DNA of 64,000 bases from Gerris lacustris (taxonomy: Eukaryota; Arthropoda; Insecta; Hemiptera; Gerridae). Shown here piece after piece: positions 38,701-48,149 of the stretch (position 1 is its first letter; the number at the start of each line of letters is the position of its first letter). The notes below the pieces were generated by a model. It was not told the origin of the DNA. It did no database searches and was given only the letters and a program-made list of their open reading frames with translations. Both the position numbers and the translations under genes were made by a program. The stretch covers positions 58,597,311 through 58,661,310 of the forward strand of contig OX578282.1 of the NCBI GenBank assembly GCA_951217055.1. Direction: 5' to 3'.

Positions 38701-41700
38701 AAACGTCACCTATTTTAGAATTGAAATCTTACAAGAACAAAGTGGAGGCAGACGGAATGAGGAGAGCCCATGTGAAAGACGCTGTTGCACTTTGCCAAGT
38801 CATGATGGATATTACTAATGATGTGAGTCATCAATTACAACAAAATAAACATAACATTTTAAGTTTAAATCTAAATTTTCAAGAATATGTAACATGAAAT
38901 AATAACTAAAAATCACAGGGAAGTACTTGCACCTCTTAATAACCCTAAAAACGAAAACGCTTGGGTAAGCGTTTTCGTTTTTAGGGTTATTAAGATTAAT
39001 ATTATTATCAATAATAATAACCTTCTCAATAACTTCTAAATAACTATTGTTAATTCATTCCCATTCATTAAATGACTACTACTATCGCGAAAGTTAAGGA
39101 TTGGCGATTAAGTTAAGATTGGTTGAATTTAGTTAATTATAGTTTGAAAAACATGTTTTTCGAGAGCGAGTGTTAGAATACAACACCTAAAACCTGTTAA
39201 CAAAAGTATGGAGAAACGTCATGCTAGGTTCTACAAATACAAAACGCTAGATCTAAATAAACTAGACTATTTACAAAACATTATTTATGCTTATTTATAA
39301 TTGAAATACAAGCTAAACTTACCAATAGAAGTTCATTCTCATTCCATATACTGTTCAAAGTTTCAAAGTACACCCAGACGAAATTTTACTAGCGAAAATT
39401 AATTTTAAGTTTTGGGTGACAAACGCTCAACTCCGTTATCGTGGTTTTATGCCTTTTACATTTCAATTGGCTAAACTATCTTTATGTCAATGTTGACAAA
39501 AATTATTGTATTAAAACAATAAAAAAAACATGATATATTAATTTGTTGTGCTATGTTTTCATCGTAGACTTTAAATTCTAATTTAAGATTTAAAAATCCT
39601 TCCTGGGATATATTAGCAGTTTTAAGTTTTAAAATTGAGATTGTGCATAAATGAATTACAAGCTTATAATAATTGATATAAAATAAGTAATATTTATTTT
39701 AAAAAGGAAAGAATAATAAGTCTACAAAGTTATCATTCTTTGTTTAGTTTTAGAATGTACATTTTATTTTAGATTAAATTGCTTTCTTCACTTAAAATGT
39801 AGAGCCTGAGCCTACTAAAGGTTATCTAATTATTAAAGTTTATCAATTATTTCTTCAAAGATTTAATTTTTTTTTTTTAGGTAATTCTGTAGTTAAAATA
39901 GCGTTTTGGGGAGGAGCTTAGAAGAGTGGGCAGAGTCTCAAAAAAATAGAGACTAGATACCAATTAAAATTAAAAACCAAAACTAACCCCCTCCAATGTA
40001 TTGTTGTGATAAAGGGATAATTATTTTCTATCAAATATATATATATATTAAAGTATTGATTTTAATAAAATATTACAGACCAAGGAATTCTCGAACATAC
40101 AGAAGACTATATAATATTATGTAGCCTTCCTTACGTTCGAGAACCAATGGATCTTTCATCAATTAGACATGTTAAGATGTTCTATTATTACTCTAGAAAA
40201 TGTTTAACCTGTTGGGTGTCAGATAACCATGCAATACTTTGTTGACAAATTATTACTAGAGGGTTAGGGCGGGGCCAGTGTCCTCTCATGTAACTTCAAA
40301 TCAGTTTATTGTCCGTTGGTTTGAAGATCTTAGGTTGCGCTAAACTTGAGTTTTTTTTTTTTTGCTATTTCCAGAAATTCAGGATATTCCTAACCCAACC
40401 TCACCATTTAAGCTACTCTGTTTTTACTATATAATTACACTGTTTTTACAATATTAACAATTTTACATTAAAATTTAGTTAACGCTTTTGCTTTATTTCA
40501 GATTGAAAGTGAGAACGATTCGGTTGTTTGGGATGAGCTAAGAGTTGTATCAGAATTAGAAAGACTGAGAGGTGAACAAGAATTGAACATGGGTTCTAGT
40601 TTTGCAACAATATCAGCTTTTGGACCAAACAGTGCTCTCCCACATTATAAGGTATAAACAAGTCAAAAGTCCATATTACGCTAAAGGGACAGGCACTGCA
40701 GGATTTTCATTACAGTGATTGGTTCAGCCAACAGCCAACCACTTTCTCATTCCATTAAGCCGGAAATACACATCCTAGTAAAAAAGCATGCCAGTGGCGA
40801 GTTACTAGCACGTCAGTAGCTGGCATGCTGCAGACGCTGTTTACATTTGCCAGTGAAACAGCATGCTAGTATCATCTGGATGATCGGTCTTGTGCGAGCT
40901 ACTAGCACATGACAATACACATTCCAGTCACAGTTCTAGTTTTGAAACAGGGAATCGTTTCTTGCCTTCTTTTAGCCGGAGTAAATTATGAAATAATTAT
41001 ATTTGATTTAATTAATTTTTATAGTTATATTAATTGTTTCAATGTAGGTACTTTATGAATGTATCGGTGCGGAATTAAATTAATCAGATTGTTCTGTTAC
41101 TGGCAAAGAACTGTGTTTTAAAACATTAGAAAAATAATAAAAAGACACGAAGAGTGTGGGTAAAGATTGGATAGCTAGAAGGGAATTAGGTATACATGGA
41201 GCGAGTCAGTGCCTACTAAATGAAATTCAGTACGGGGACGTCAATGGTCTTAGGAATCAATTGCGAATACTTCCGGTTCGCAGTTTCAGTTGTCAGATAC
41301 CCGCAAAAGGTAGGAACGCGACTGAAGACTGAAGGGCTGAGGAAGACTCGTGCTAGCTACTAGCAGCCCTGCACTGGCAGCCTGTTTACACATGCCTTAT
41401 CAGTTCCCCCTCCCCTCGACTCGTGCCACTGGCAAGACAAAAATCAAAACCTCGTGCGATTTACTCGCATGCTTTTTATTTGATGTATACATTGCTTCTT
41501 CTATTTGATGTATACACATGTCAGTAGCTCTCCTCTGCGAGCTACTCGTATGTTTTTGTGCGAGTAACTAGCATGTGTATTTCCGCCTTTTTATGAGAGC
41601 TGTTTATGTACTTAATAGTCGATCTATTGATACTACTAAAGCAGCCCCTACACGATCAAGCTGCTTGATCAAAACAGCGCGTCAAGCAATGGTGTCAAGC

Positions 41701-42593
41701 ATGATTGATCGTCTAGGAACCCGTTTGATGCTTGAGTCAAGCCTTGACGGAGATTGATGGAAAGTTTGAATGAGTCAAGCGGCTTGACGGAGCGCTTGAT
41801 AGTCTAGAACACTTTTGATCAAGCATTCCGTCAATCACCTGCTCGACACCCCAAATCCTGATTCGAAACCATGGTATCTAGACAATACTGATTCACTACA
41901 GTCCAGGAGAAGCAGTTCACTAGTCGAAAACTCCGTTGCAAATGAGTGTTGATGAGATGCTTGATACGCCACAAGGTGGCTTGAAGGTCGTGTCAATCAG
42001 CTTGATGCGATGTTTTGATCAAGCGGCTTGATCGTGTAGGGGCTGCTTGACCTAAAGTAACTGGACCTGAAGTAACTTGACCTAAGTAACTTGAAGTAAA
42101 CTTGACCATGTCTTTCATACCATAAATATTACTATTAAAGCATACTTAAATTTGACAAACCATACGTATTTGTCTGATATTCTAATTTTTAATCTTTAAT
42201 TTTGAGTAAATTTTCAGGTTACAAAAGAAACAAATCTTAAATTAGATGATAAAGGGCCGCTGACAATAGATTCAGGTGGACAATACCTTGATGGAACCAT
42301 AGATACAACACGTGTTGTAAGAGCAGGAACCCCTACAAAACTAGAAATAAATGTTTATACAGCTCTACTCCGAGGAATTATCAATTTAGCCGAAACAGTA
42401 TTTCCGGAAGGTACAAAGAATAGCCAGTTAGAGTTTATTGCCAGAAGGCCACTCTACCATATTGGAAGAGATTTTGGTCATGGAATAACTCATGGAACAG
42501 GAAGCTTTCTTAATGTACATGAAGGTAATTTGTAAACAAAGTTATGATTTGAAATACCGTTTCTGGTTTCAAAGAACACTGATTATAATATCT

Positions 42594-42626
<33 letters not shown>

Positions 42627-45600
42627 CAGGATATAATGGAACTCTAAGAGAAAATTTTGTTGGATCCCAAGGTAATACAATTTTTATTATAAATTATTCA
42701 TATGAGGCGTTCTAAATACGAAGGGCGAACTCAGCATTTGGTGATTTTGAGAAAAACTTAAATTAGTGTTTTAAAGCAATGGGCGAAATCAACAAGAAAG
42801 CCTGATAAGATTTGTGACAAAGTGTCACAAAAAAGTTTTTTTTTTGACATTATCAGTATGAGGTACAAAACTCAGCTTTTGTGCACATCTTTTCATAAAC
42901 ATTAGCTACTTTTTGAGTCTAATTCAATTTATTTCATACCCCAGTGATGATGATTGCTCTTGTTTTTTATGTTATTTGCTTAGTTTTGTAAAATAAAAGT
43001 TTTTCATCATAGAATGCTGTTTTTCTCTAAAATGGTTCATGTTGACCAGGAGTACCTTTTTTGTGTAGAAAACATTGGCAGATTTAAATGTGCTTTCAGA
43101 ATGTCAATTTCCCAATAGACAGAAATTAGGGGCAAAAAAACCTCATGCAATCCTAAAATCTCTGTCACTGAAAAATAATTGCATTAGGGCTCAAAAATTG
43201 GCTGATATTAATAATAATATGTAAACAAAAGCTGTGTCTTTATGACTGATTGCATAAAATATGATGCTTTGTTCTCACATCTAAAATGATTATAATGTTT
43301 AATTTTAATTGGCTGAGCTTATAATTTCCCTAGAGATGCATAAAATATCTGTTTATATTGTTATTATTTGCTGCAGAACCTGGATATTACAAAGAAGATG
43401 ATTTTGGGATGCGATTGGAGAATCTTATAATAGTTGTACCAGCTCCAGTAGAGGTGAGACATAAGCTTTCTTACAAAATAAATTAAATATCATTATGAGC
43501 TTAGTTGTGCATGCCTTAAGGGGCGATTAGATGAACAGATCTAGTCTCCTTAAGTTGGGGCAACACCCTGTCCGCCCGAAAACCTGGGTTTGGGGTGAAA
43601 CCAGACAGGGCGGTCGGATGGTGATTCCATCCGACATAGGGTAGAAAAGTGGGGGAACTATAGGCTCCCTACTACTGTACCCTGCGAACCGACAGTGCAA
43701 TTTTCATCATCGGACCAGATTTCCCAGTCTCCTTAAGGAAAAGGTGACTAGATGGAACTGAGTCAGGCCGTGTAAATGCAGCGCTCTGTCAAGGGTGGGG
43801 AAAACAGAGCAAGGGAAAAAGGGAAACTCGGAACGGGACCAGGAGGCAAGGAATGGGTTGTCTAATCACCCCTTTACCAAGAAGTTAGTAAACCATGTAT
43901 TTAGTGACTACTCATGCAATTATTTTGAGCAGAGGCTCAAGTAACAAGAAAGCAAATAGGGTTTATGCATGATAGGTTTGTATGCATAAGGCTAATTAAC
44001 ACTTGTATGTAGTCCTTTCATATGTTATAAAATGTCATTTAAATGATAAAATTCATCACTAATGTGGTGTTGTATCGCATTCATGTGATGTCATTTCTTG
44101 AGGCACACCAACAATATAAGTGTCTGAGGAATACCAAGTGCAGTGATAACAGTAATTCAAATGTTCAGAGCTCTCTAGGTGAGATGTTCTAGGATGACTT
44201 TGATACATATAATTTTTAAGTATCTTTTCTTCAATTAACAGAGGTAATCCTTTGAGTTAACATGTAAATTAGAGCTAATTTAGTCTTAAATAAGTGGTAT
44301 TTCCTGAACTGATCAGAATCTTCTACGTCCCATTTCCCCCCACAAAGTTGAGGAGGTTTCAAGATTTTCTCTCCGTTCCATCAATGGGTTCAGCCACTAG
44401 TCTTGGTACAAAAAGATGATGTTCGATTACATCATAACCCACTGACAATTGTTTTAAGGCCCACATATTAAGGACATTTTCCATTGTGAAATTCTCACTC
44501 TATATCTTTGGAAGGACAAAATGATACTAGTTCAGTGAGGTGAATAGAGGAGACAAATATAGTTGATGAAAATGTTAAATCAATAAAGCTTTCACAGTTC
44601 ATTTTCGGAATGTTCATCAAAAAGTAATGTAGTGTTAACGATTTATGCACCTGGATATAACAGATGAATATTACTAGGTATTACATGTTGGATACTACAT
44701 GTTGTACACCTGGATATTACGTAAATAAGAGGGGACATTTCTCTCTTAAGCGGCCCACACACTAACAGTTTAACTGAAGATAATGATCTGTCCGTCCACG
44801 GAGCTTGGCCACACACTTATCAGTTTTTCTTAAGATGACGGACTGCAGTCGGAGATGGACTGTAGGTGTGTGGAGGGTAGAGGCGAGGATCGGATGGAAG
44901 GAGAGACGACAGTCCGTGGACTGTCAGGCCTGTGCCTCAAGATCAATGCCGCCCCCCTACACTATCAGTCGACCTACAGGCGTGTAGAGTGAATCATCTT
45001 TATTTTGTTAATTTCCCTTCGTCGGACTGCAGGCCAAAATCTTATTTATTTATTTATTTATTTATTCATATTTTAAGAGCCCTCAACGGCAACAAGCCAC
45101 AAGTGAGGCACTCTTGGTAAGGCGAAAATAACAATTTGTTACTTTAACATAGTAATATAAATAATATAAGTTAAGTAGTAACATTATAAAAATAATAAAA
45201 AGTATGTATAAAAACAAAAGCTATAATAGATAAAAAACGAAAACACAACAAAACTTATTAATAACTTATCACGTTGTTAACTTATTAACTTATCACGTTG
45301 TTAGAAAATTTTGGACTGACGACACCATGGTTGACTATAAACCTAATTTTATTTCAGCTTTCATAGACATGTCTCGTCTATAAACATGTCTAACAATCGT
45401 CTATAAATTATTCAAACAAATGGCTGAAAGGTGTGTTATTAGACTTTATAAGAAAAAAAAAAAAACAGTACCGACTGCGGCAATAGGTAATTGCACTTTA
45501 AATATGGTACATATAATAATAATTCTTTAGTTAAATAATTTATAATGGTTTAATTTATTTATTAATAATTTCTGATAAATTATAAATTTTACATTTCTAA

Positions 45601-46505
45601 TTACATTTTTTTAGATACTGTTAAAAAGAAAATAAACAATATCCTGCAATTATTGACTGGCACATTTTGGTGTTAATTTTACTAATGAAGGGTGAAACCA
45701 ATCGAAACATTTTGTTGAAATTGCCTTCGTTCATTCGCAAATAGTTTAATAAATCTTCTTTATAGGAATGCCTCAATTCACACAACAGAGAAATGTGTGA
45801 ACTAGTGTTTCTTTCTTGGAGCCGCTTCTTTCACCAAAATCTTTTTTTTTTTTCTTCGTTTGTTCACAATAATTAACGTACAACGCACAACGTTTACTTC
45901 TACGCATTCAGAAAGTCTAGCGGGAACTGAGAGGGGAACAGTTCATGGCCTGCAGTTTAAAATCGACAGATATCGGCCTGCAGGAATTTATCGCACAGTG
46001 TATGGCGCATACAGGCACAGATCTGCAGTTCTTTACGATTGCCTTCAGGCGCTGGACTGGTAATGTGTGGTGGTCGGAGATTTTGGCCTTACGATAATCG
46101 TATACGATAACGGCCTGCAGTTAAACTGTAAGTGTGTGGGCCCCTTTAAACTCTATAGCATTTAGCTAATTTTTACTTCCATTCTTTATGTTTGCAGAAT
46201 CACACAAAGAAAAAGCTGTTAACCTTTGAGCCGCTAACTCTAGTACCTTATGAGAGAAAATTAATAGACCTATCTCAATTGGAGAGGAGTGAGGTAACCA
46301 AAAATAAAACATCCTTCAAAATGTGTGCCTTATTGAAATTCAAACAATAATAAATTATTAATTTTTATTATTTTTTTTATAGTTAAAATGGTTGAATGAT
46401 TATCATAAAAAAGTAAGAAGCGAAGTAGGGGCCGAGATACTGAAACAAGAAAAGAAACAGTTGTATGAATGGCTCCTAAAACAGACTGAACCTCTCAAAC
46501 AGTAA
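23180..46505 (+). CDS. Secreted Xaa-Pro aminopeptidase (aminopeptidase P, M24B), XPNPEP1-like
   Basis: Exons: 23180-23219, 29960-30084, 31789-31971, 32964-33075, 33798-33911, 35088-35328, 36859-36973, 38676-38822, 40502-40651, 42218-42524, 42630-42671, 43377-43453, 46198-46293, 46383-46505. They sum to 1872 nt: 623 residues plus TAA. The enzyme removes an N-terminal residue preceding proline. N-terminal creatinase-like domains (SAYIIPSADDH, GFTGSSGTAVVTE, ALWTDSRYT, LDEVAWLTNLRGSD) precede the pita-bread catalytic domain. The metal ligands and catalytic His residues are recognisable in GPNSALPHY, GGQYLDGTIDTTR, GHGITHGTG, NVHEG, EPGYY and RLENL. Exon 1 supplies a probable signal peptide (MIIYRLAILFIPTVSC), and no C-terminal GPI signal is seen, so secretion is likely. 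The loop between NVHEG and EPGYY is about nine residues shorter than in mammalian XPNPEP1. The ends of exons 2, 3 and 7 use GTACG donors. Exon 1 is joined by phase and signal-peptide logic only. Confidence 0.9.
23577..23885. mobile_element. CTTCTTTAGA MITE with 8 bp target duplication and three tail monomers
   Basis: Ends GGTACTTCTTTAGATTG and CAATCTAAAGAAGTGCC; TAATATAT flanks both sides (23569-23576, 23886-23893). The right end repeats as two extra 72 bp monomers. It is the clearest boundary for the family, and the 8 bp duplication suggests hAT-type mobilisation. Confidence 0.88.
24613..24656. repeat. 44 bp near-perfect palindrome
   Basis: The arms AATTCCTCTTCTTTACC and GGTAAAGAAGAGGAATT meet around CGCTAGCG with a single mismatched pair. 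It lies just upstream of the Crypton-like fragment. Confidence 0.85.
24761..25075 (+). mobile_element. N-terminal fragment of a Crypton-like tyrosine recombinase
   Basis: From 24765 the frame reads DENVENNTPPEIINSAKNA, then IQELMPSLSRERYELTYSKF, resembling the N-terminal region of insect Crypton-type tyrosine recombinases and their domesticated relatives. The frame then runs into low-complexity residues and a CpG-rich stretch (ATTGCTCGTGGGG, GTCGCTCGGGTGC) and stops at 25119. No catalytic Arg or Tyr region is present, so it is a dead fragment. Assignment is by eye. Confidence 0.4.
25347..26075. repeat. Dispersed retroelement-like fragment (CCCGTGCTTCGCTACGGG)
   Basis: Starts GCTGAATACCCGTGCTTCGC, contains C- and G-rich runs, and ends with GTCAGTCAGTCAGTCAATC and TATAGATAAGG, a pattern common at the ends of insect non-LTR/SINE remnants. 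A related GC-rich hairpin is at 24300-24320 (CCCGCGCTCCCGCGGGG). No coding remains. Confidence 0.45.
27083..27370 (+). repeat. Dispersed repeat (GTTCGGGTCAAATCTT family), copy 2
   Basis: Direct-orientation partner of 20389-20690, diverged by scattered substitutions. Within intron 1 of the aminopeptidase. The region 27400-28700 is AT-rich with a 26 bp A run near 27780 and no recognisable feature. Confidence 0.8.
28701..29110. repeat. Tandem repeat, about 146-156 bp unit, three copies
   Basis: GTTTCATCGCACA recurs at 28701, 28857 and 29003. Each unit contains CATTCAATCTTCCCCAAATT and ACAAAATGGCGTCAAATTT. Intron 1 of the aminopeptidase. Confidence 0.8.
30177..30470. mobile_element. GC-rich fold-back element
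   Basis: GGGTTCCCACGGCC at the left is mirrored by GGCCGTGGGAACCC at the right, with internal inverted copies of CTCTCGTGCCTGG / CCAGGCACGAGAG. It lies 93 bp downstream of exon 2 of the aminopeptidase. Overlapping ORFs on both strands are by-products of the palindrome. Confidence 0.82.
30756..31300 (+). repeat. 0.5 kb dispersed repeat, copy 1 (partner 35682-36200)
   Basis: Begins TGCCACTGAACCGGACTA, contains AAAAAGTGGTATCTTTACTT and AATCAGCTCGATGTACCC, and ends GGTCCTTGGTTTTGCCTACG. Same orientation as the second copy. Non-coding. Confidence 0.82.
31338..31523. mobile_element. Fold-back element followed by a 57 bp poly(A) run
   Basis: TACGTAAAGTGTCACTTTCT and AGAAAGTGAAACTTTACGTA are inverted, with GGTTAGTTTAGGTTAAGG and CCTAACCTAAGC inside. 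An uninterrupted A tract (31467-31523) follows. Could be a retroposed hairpin or an expanded A run. Confidence 0.7.
32046..32836 (-). mobile_element. CTTCTTTAGA MITE, disrupted by nested insertions
   Basis: The left end begins CACTTCTTTAGACTGTTACC just 74 bp after the exon 3 donor of the aminopeptidase; the right end is AGTAACAATCTAAAGAAGTACC. The body is recognisable (CCCAAAGTACATTGGACTAA) and stops at 32236, where another MITE and a further repeat are inserted; it resumes near 32760. Confidence 0.75.
32236..32395. mobile_element. MITE with AGGCGGAAACACAC ends and CACGTGACGTG cores
   Basis: AGGCGGAAACACACTTAC at the left, GTGTAATTCCGCCT at the right; flanks TAT and TAA. The arms contain the self-complementary CATCACGTCACGTGACGTGA. 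Resembles the TTA-flanked MITE cohort. Confidence 0.7.
33693..33759. repeat. AT dinucleotide microsatellite
   Basis: About 67 bp of nearly pure AT repeat, 39 bp upstream of exon 5 of the aminopeptidase. Confidence 0.9.
34157..34618 (+). repeat. Dispersed repeat with B-box-like sequence, copy 2
   Basis: Same order of motifs as 10484-10905, with CTCGGCGGGGAATCG but the B box truncated after it. Ends in CTTTATATGAGAAAGTA. Immediately followed by the unrelated repeat 34614-34950. Confidence 0.75.
34614..34950. repeat. Dispersed repeat, copy 2 (partner 993-1320)
   Basis: Same unit as 993-1320, direct orientation, about 140 bp before exon 6 of the aminopeptidase. Confidence 0.75.
35389..36470. 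mobile_element. TAGTCCAGGAGATAGCG fold-back element, interrupted
   Basis: 35389-35510 matches the left arm of the intact element at 47313-47875, and 36203-36465 matches its palindromic core (GATCGGCAATGTCCCGTC to AAATAGGCGGGACATG). Between them sit a hairpin repeat at 35565-35665 (TTACTGTCTCGCTTCGCTCG / CGACAGTAAAT) and the 0.5 kb repeat at 35682-36200. Confidence 0.7.
35682..36200 (+). repeat. 0.5 kb dispersed repeat, copy 2
   Basis: Partner of 30756-31300; ends identically at GGTCCTTGGTTTTGCCTACG and carries a 32 bp A run near 35762. Confidence 0.82.
36590..36690. repeat. Fragment with GAAGATG...GGATCGAAACGTC motif
   Basis: The pairing of CCTGAAGATG with GATCGAAACGTCGC is common at ends of Penelope-like and other retroelements. 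Too short to classify. Confidence 0.3.
37123..37555. mobile_element. hAT-like non-autonomous element, AGTGGCGTATCCAG ends
   Basis: AGTGGCGTATCCAGGGGG at the left and CCGCTGGATACGCCACTG at the right; imperfect 8 bp flanks (TGTTAAAG versus AGTTAGAG). Interior has long C runs and a T run, no coding. Confidence 0.75.
38190..38570 (+). repeat. Dispersed repeat with B box, copy 3 (inverted)
   Basis: Reverse complement of 10484-10905. GAGTTCGATTCCCCGCC forms a good Pol III B box at 38407 on the plus strand, with an A-box-like TAGCTTCAAACGCG about 30 bp upstream. It ends GTCTGAGTTGTCTCGGACG. SINE-like but unproven. Confidence 0.72.
38935..38994. repeat. Perfect 28 bp stem, 4 bp loop hairpin
   Basis: The arm CTTAATAACCCTAAAAACGA, plus AAACGCTT, is repeated exactly in inverse around GGGT. 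It lies 113 bp after exon 8 of the aminopeptidase. It is either a very young fold-back element or a conserved RNA hairpin. Confidence 0.95.
40758..41588. mobile_element. MITE with AGCCGGAAATACACAT ends
   Basis: Left AGCCGGAAATACACATCC, right ACATGTGTATTTCCGCCT with internal GCATGCCAGT / ACTAGCATGT inverted modules. Left flank TTA; right flank TTT, so the duplication is imperfect. Confidence 0.7.
41640..42047. mobile_element. MITE with AGCAGCCCCTACACGATC ends
   Basis: AGCAGCCCCTACACGATCAA and TTGATCGTGTAGGGGCTGCT are perfect terminal inverted repeats, followed inside by several GATCAAGC / GCTTGATC repeats. Flanks TAA and TGA. A 60-residue ORF over its left part is not a gene. Confidence 0.82.
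43519..43873. mobile_element. MITE with TTA target duplication, AGGGGYGATTAGA ends
   Basis: AGGGGCGATTAGA and TCTAATCACCCCT, flanked by TTA at 43516-43518 and 43874-43876. GC-richer than its surroundings; no ORF of note. Intron 12 of the aminopeptidase. Confidence 0.8.
44749..46145. mobile_element. 1.4 kb non-autonomous element with TTA target duplication
   Basis: AGCGGCCCACACACTAACAG and AGTGTGTGGGCCCCT ends, with GTTTAACTG / CAGTTAAAC just inside, flanked by TTA (44746-44748, 46146-46148). The middle holds a TTTA microsatellite (45043-45066) and AT-rich filler, possibly a second insertion. No transposase. Ends 52 bp before exon 13. Confidence 0.78.
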
Positions 46506-46547
46506 AAGTGTTTTACCTTTGTATCAATACTTTTTAAAATATATGAA

Positions 46548-46553
46548 AATAAA
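46548..46553 (+). terminator. Poly(A) signal of Xaa-Pro aminopeptidase
   Basis: AATAAA lies 42 bases after the TAA stop at 46503-46505, in an AT-rich 3' UTR. It is the first canonical signal downstream and fits the usual spacing. Confidence 0.6.
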
Positions 46554-46829
46554 ATGTTTATATAACTTTTTTAAGAACACTACCAGATGAATGTATGAAG
46601 TTTTTGTGTGTAATTTCTTTACATTTTCGTATATTTATGAAGCAAAACGTAGTCACATATTATGTAGTTCTAAACACTTTAAGATAAATTCAACATTTTG
46701 TGGTGCAGCAAAACACTCTTGTAGATCTTCATCTGCAAACATTTTTAGTAGTAGAAGTATATAGACACTGAACGTGTCTTGGTAACTGTATTTTTCTCCT
46801 ATGTGTGATAGCGATTCATCATGAAAGAG

Positions 46830-47215
46830 GTGTAGTTCAATAACCAAACAACGTCTTCACACTAAAAATTGTAACTAACAATTGACCCGTTTCAGCTGTT
46901 CTAAAGCAGCCTTCTTCAGATAATTTACAAAACAAAGTAACAGACTTAAAGTATAAAGTAAGGTGGCAAAGTATTTTACATTCCATTTATTTCAGTTTTT
47001 TACTTATTATTTTTAATTTAATTACTGTTTTAATTGTTTGTTTCTTTCACTTGTTTCACAATCTAATGTCACCATACTTGATACTTTAAGTCTGTTACTT
47101 TGTTTGTAGATTATCTGAAGAAGGCTGCTTTAGAACAGGTGAAATCGGTCAATTGTTAATTACAACTTTTTGTGTGAAGACATTGTTTGTTATTGAACTA
47201 CACCTCTTGTATGAT
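46830..47215. mobile_element. Fold-back element, GAGGTGTAGTTCAATAACCA ends
   Basis: GTTCAATAACCAAACAACGT, then CTTCACAC, is mirrored by GTGTGAAGACATTGTTTG, then TTATTGAAC. Inner arms are GGCTGCTTT- and TTCAGATAAT-like. A half copy occurs at 2270-2355 inside the glucan recognition gene. Confidence 0.72.
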
Positions 47216-47312
47216 TAGAAAGGGAGTCTAGTTTGATTAAAAATTATTAAAGTTGTTAGAGATTATTTTTTTGCAAGCTATACCCCTCCATGAGAATTTA
47301 ACATAGAACAAA

Positions 47313-47875
47313 TAGTCCAGGAGATAGCGTGTAAAAAAGTGTCTCACTAACATCAAGCTGGAATTTTGTAAATCTTTTGGTGCCTTTTAAAAATATGTGG
47401 TTGGCTAAGTTCGTCTACGGGACATAGCTTCGCAATAGGCATTTGAAAAAAAAAAGTGGAGAGCGGCCATGTCCCACCCTTTTTGGTGGACATTATGGTC
47501 TTCATGATCCGGCTTACAAACTTAAGTTAGTAGACCAATAATCAAGTTGATGGTAGTTTGTCACTTAATATGTTAGTAAGTCAAATATTACTCCAAATCA
47601 AAGAGATCACCTATTAAGTGACGAACTACCATCAACTTAATTTTTGGTCTACAAACTAATTTCGTACGCAGGATCATGAAAATCACGTCCCCCAAAAAGG
47701 GTGGGACATGAAAGCTCTCCACCGGTTTGTTTTATTTCAAATGCCTATTGCCAAGCTATGTCCCGCAGACGAACTTAGCCACATATTCTTAAAAGGCACC
47801 AAAACATTTACTTATATACAAAATTCTAGCTTGATGTTAGTCAGACACTTTTTTTGCATGCCATCTCCTGGACTA
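47313..47875. mobile_element. 563 bp near-complete palindrome (fold-back DNA element)
   Basis: TAGTCCAGGAGATAGCGTG mirrors CATGCCATCTCCTGGACTA, and the arms stay complementary to the centre near 47590 (ATCAAGTTGATGGTAGTT / AACTACCATCAACTT). Flanked by a possible TA duplication. Lies between the convergent aminopeptidase and LSM3 genes. Confidence 0.85.
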
Positions 47876-48097
47876 AAAGGTTTGGAAGTAACACAAAGAA
47901 AGTCAATATGTCTAATTAATATATCTATTGGGAAGGAAGACTACGCAGATAATTGTTGGTCATTTCAATCTCATTCAATTTATTTCTAAATTGGAACTTT
48001 AAAAGTTTTTGCACTTTATGAAATAACAAGTACAGTAGAATGCAGTCACGTGTGATGCTTCTAATGATTAAATTAAGACGAATTAATAATAAAATTG

Positions 48098-48103
48098 TTT
48101 ATT
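48098..48103 (-). terminator. Poly(A) signal of LSM3
   Basis: AATAAA on the minus strand lies about 47 bases beyond the TAA stop (48152-48150), in AT-rich sequence. Confidence 0.5.
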
Positions 48104-48149
48104 TAAAAAATAAAAAGTTATTTACAAAATGAAATGAATTTCTCCATAT

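Noticed and set aside
41575..41757. 60-residue ORF rich in Ser/Arg
   Set aside because: Lies across the border of two MITEs and is derived from their inverted repeats.
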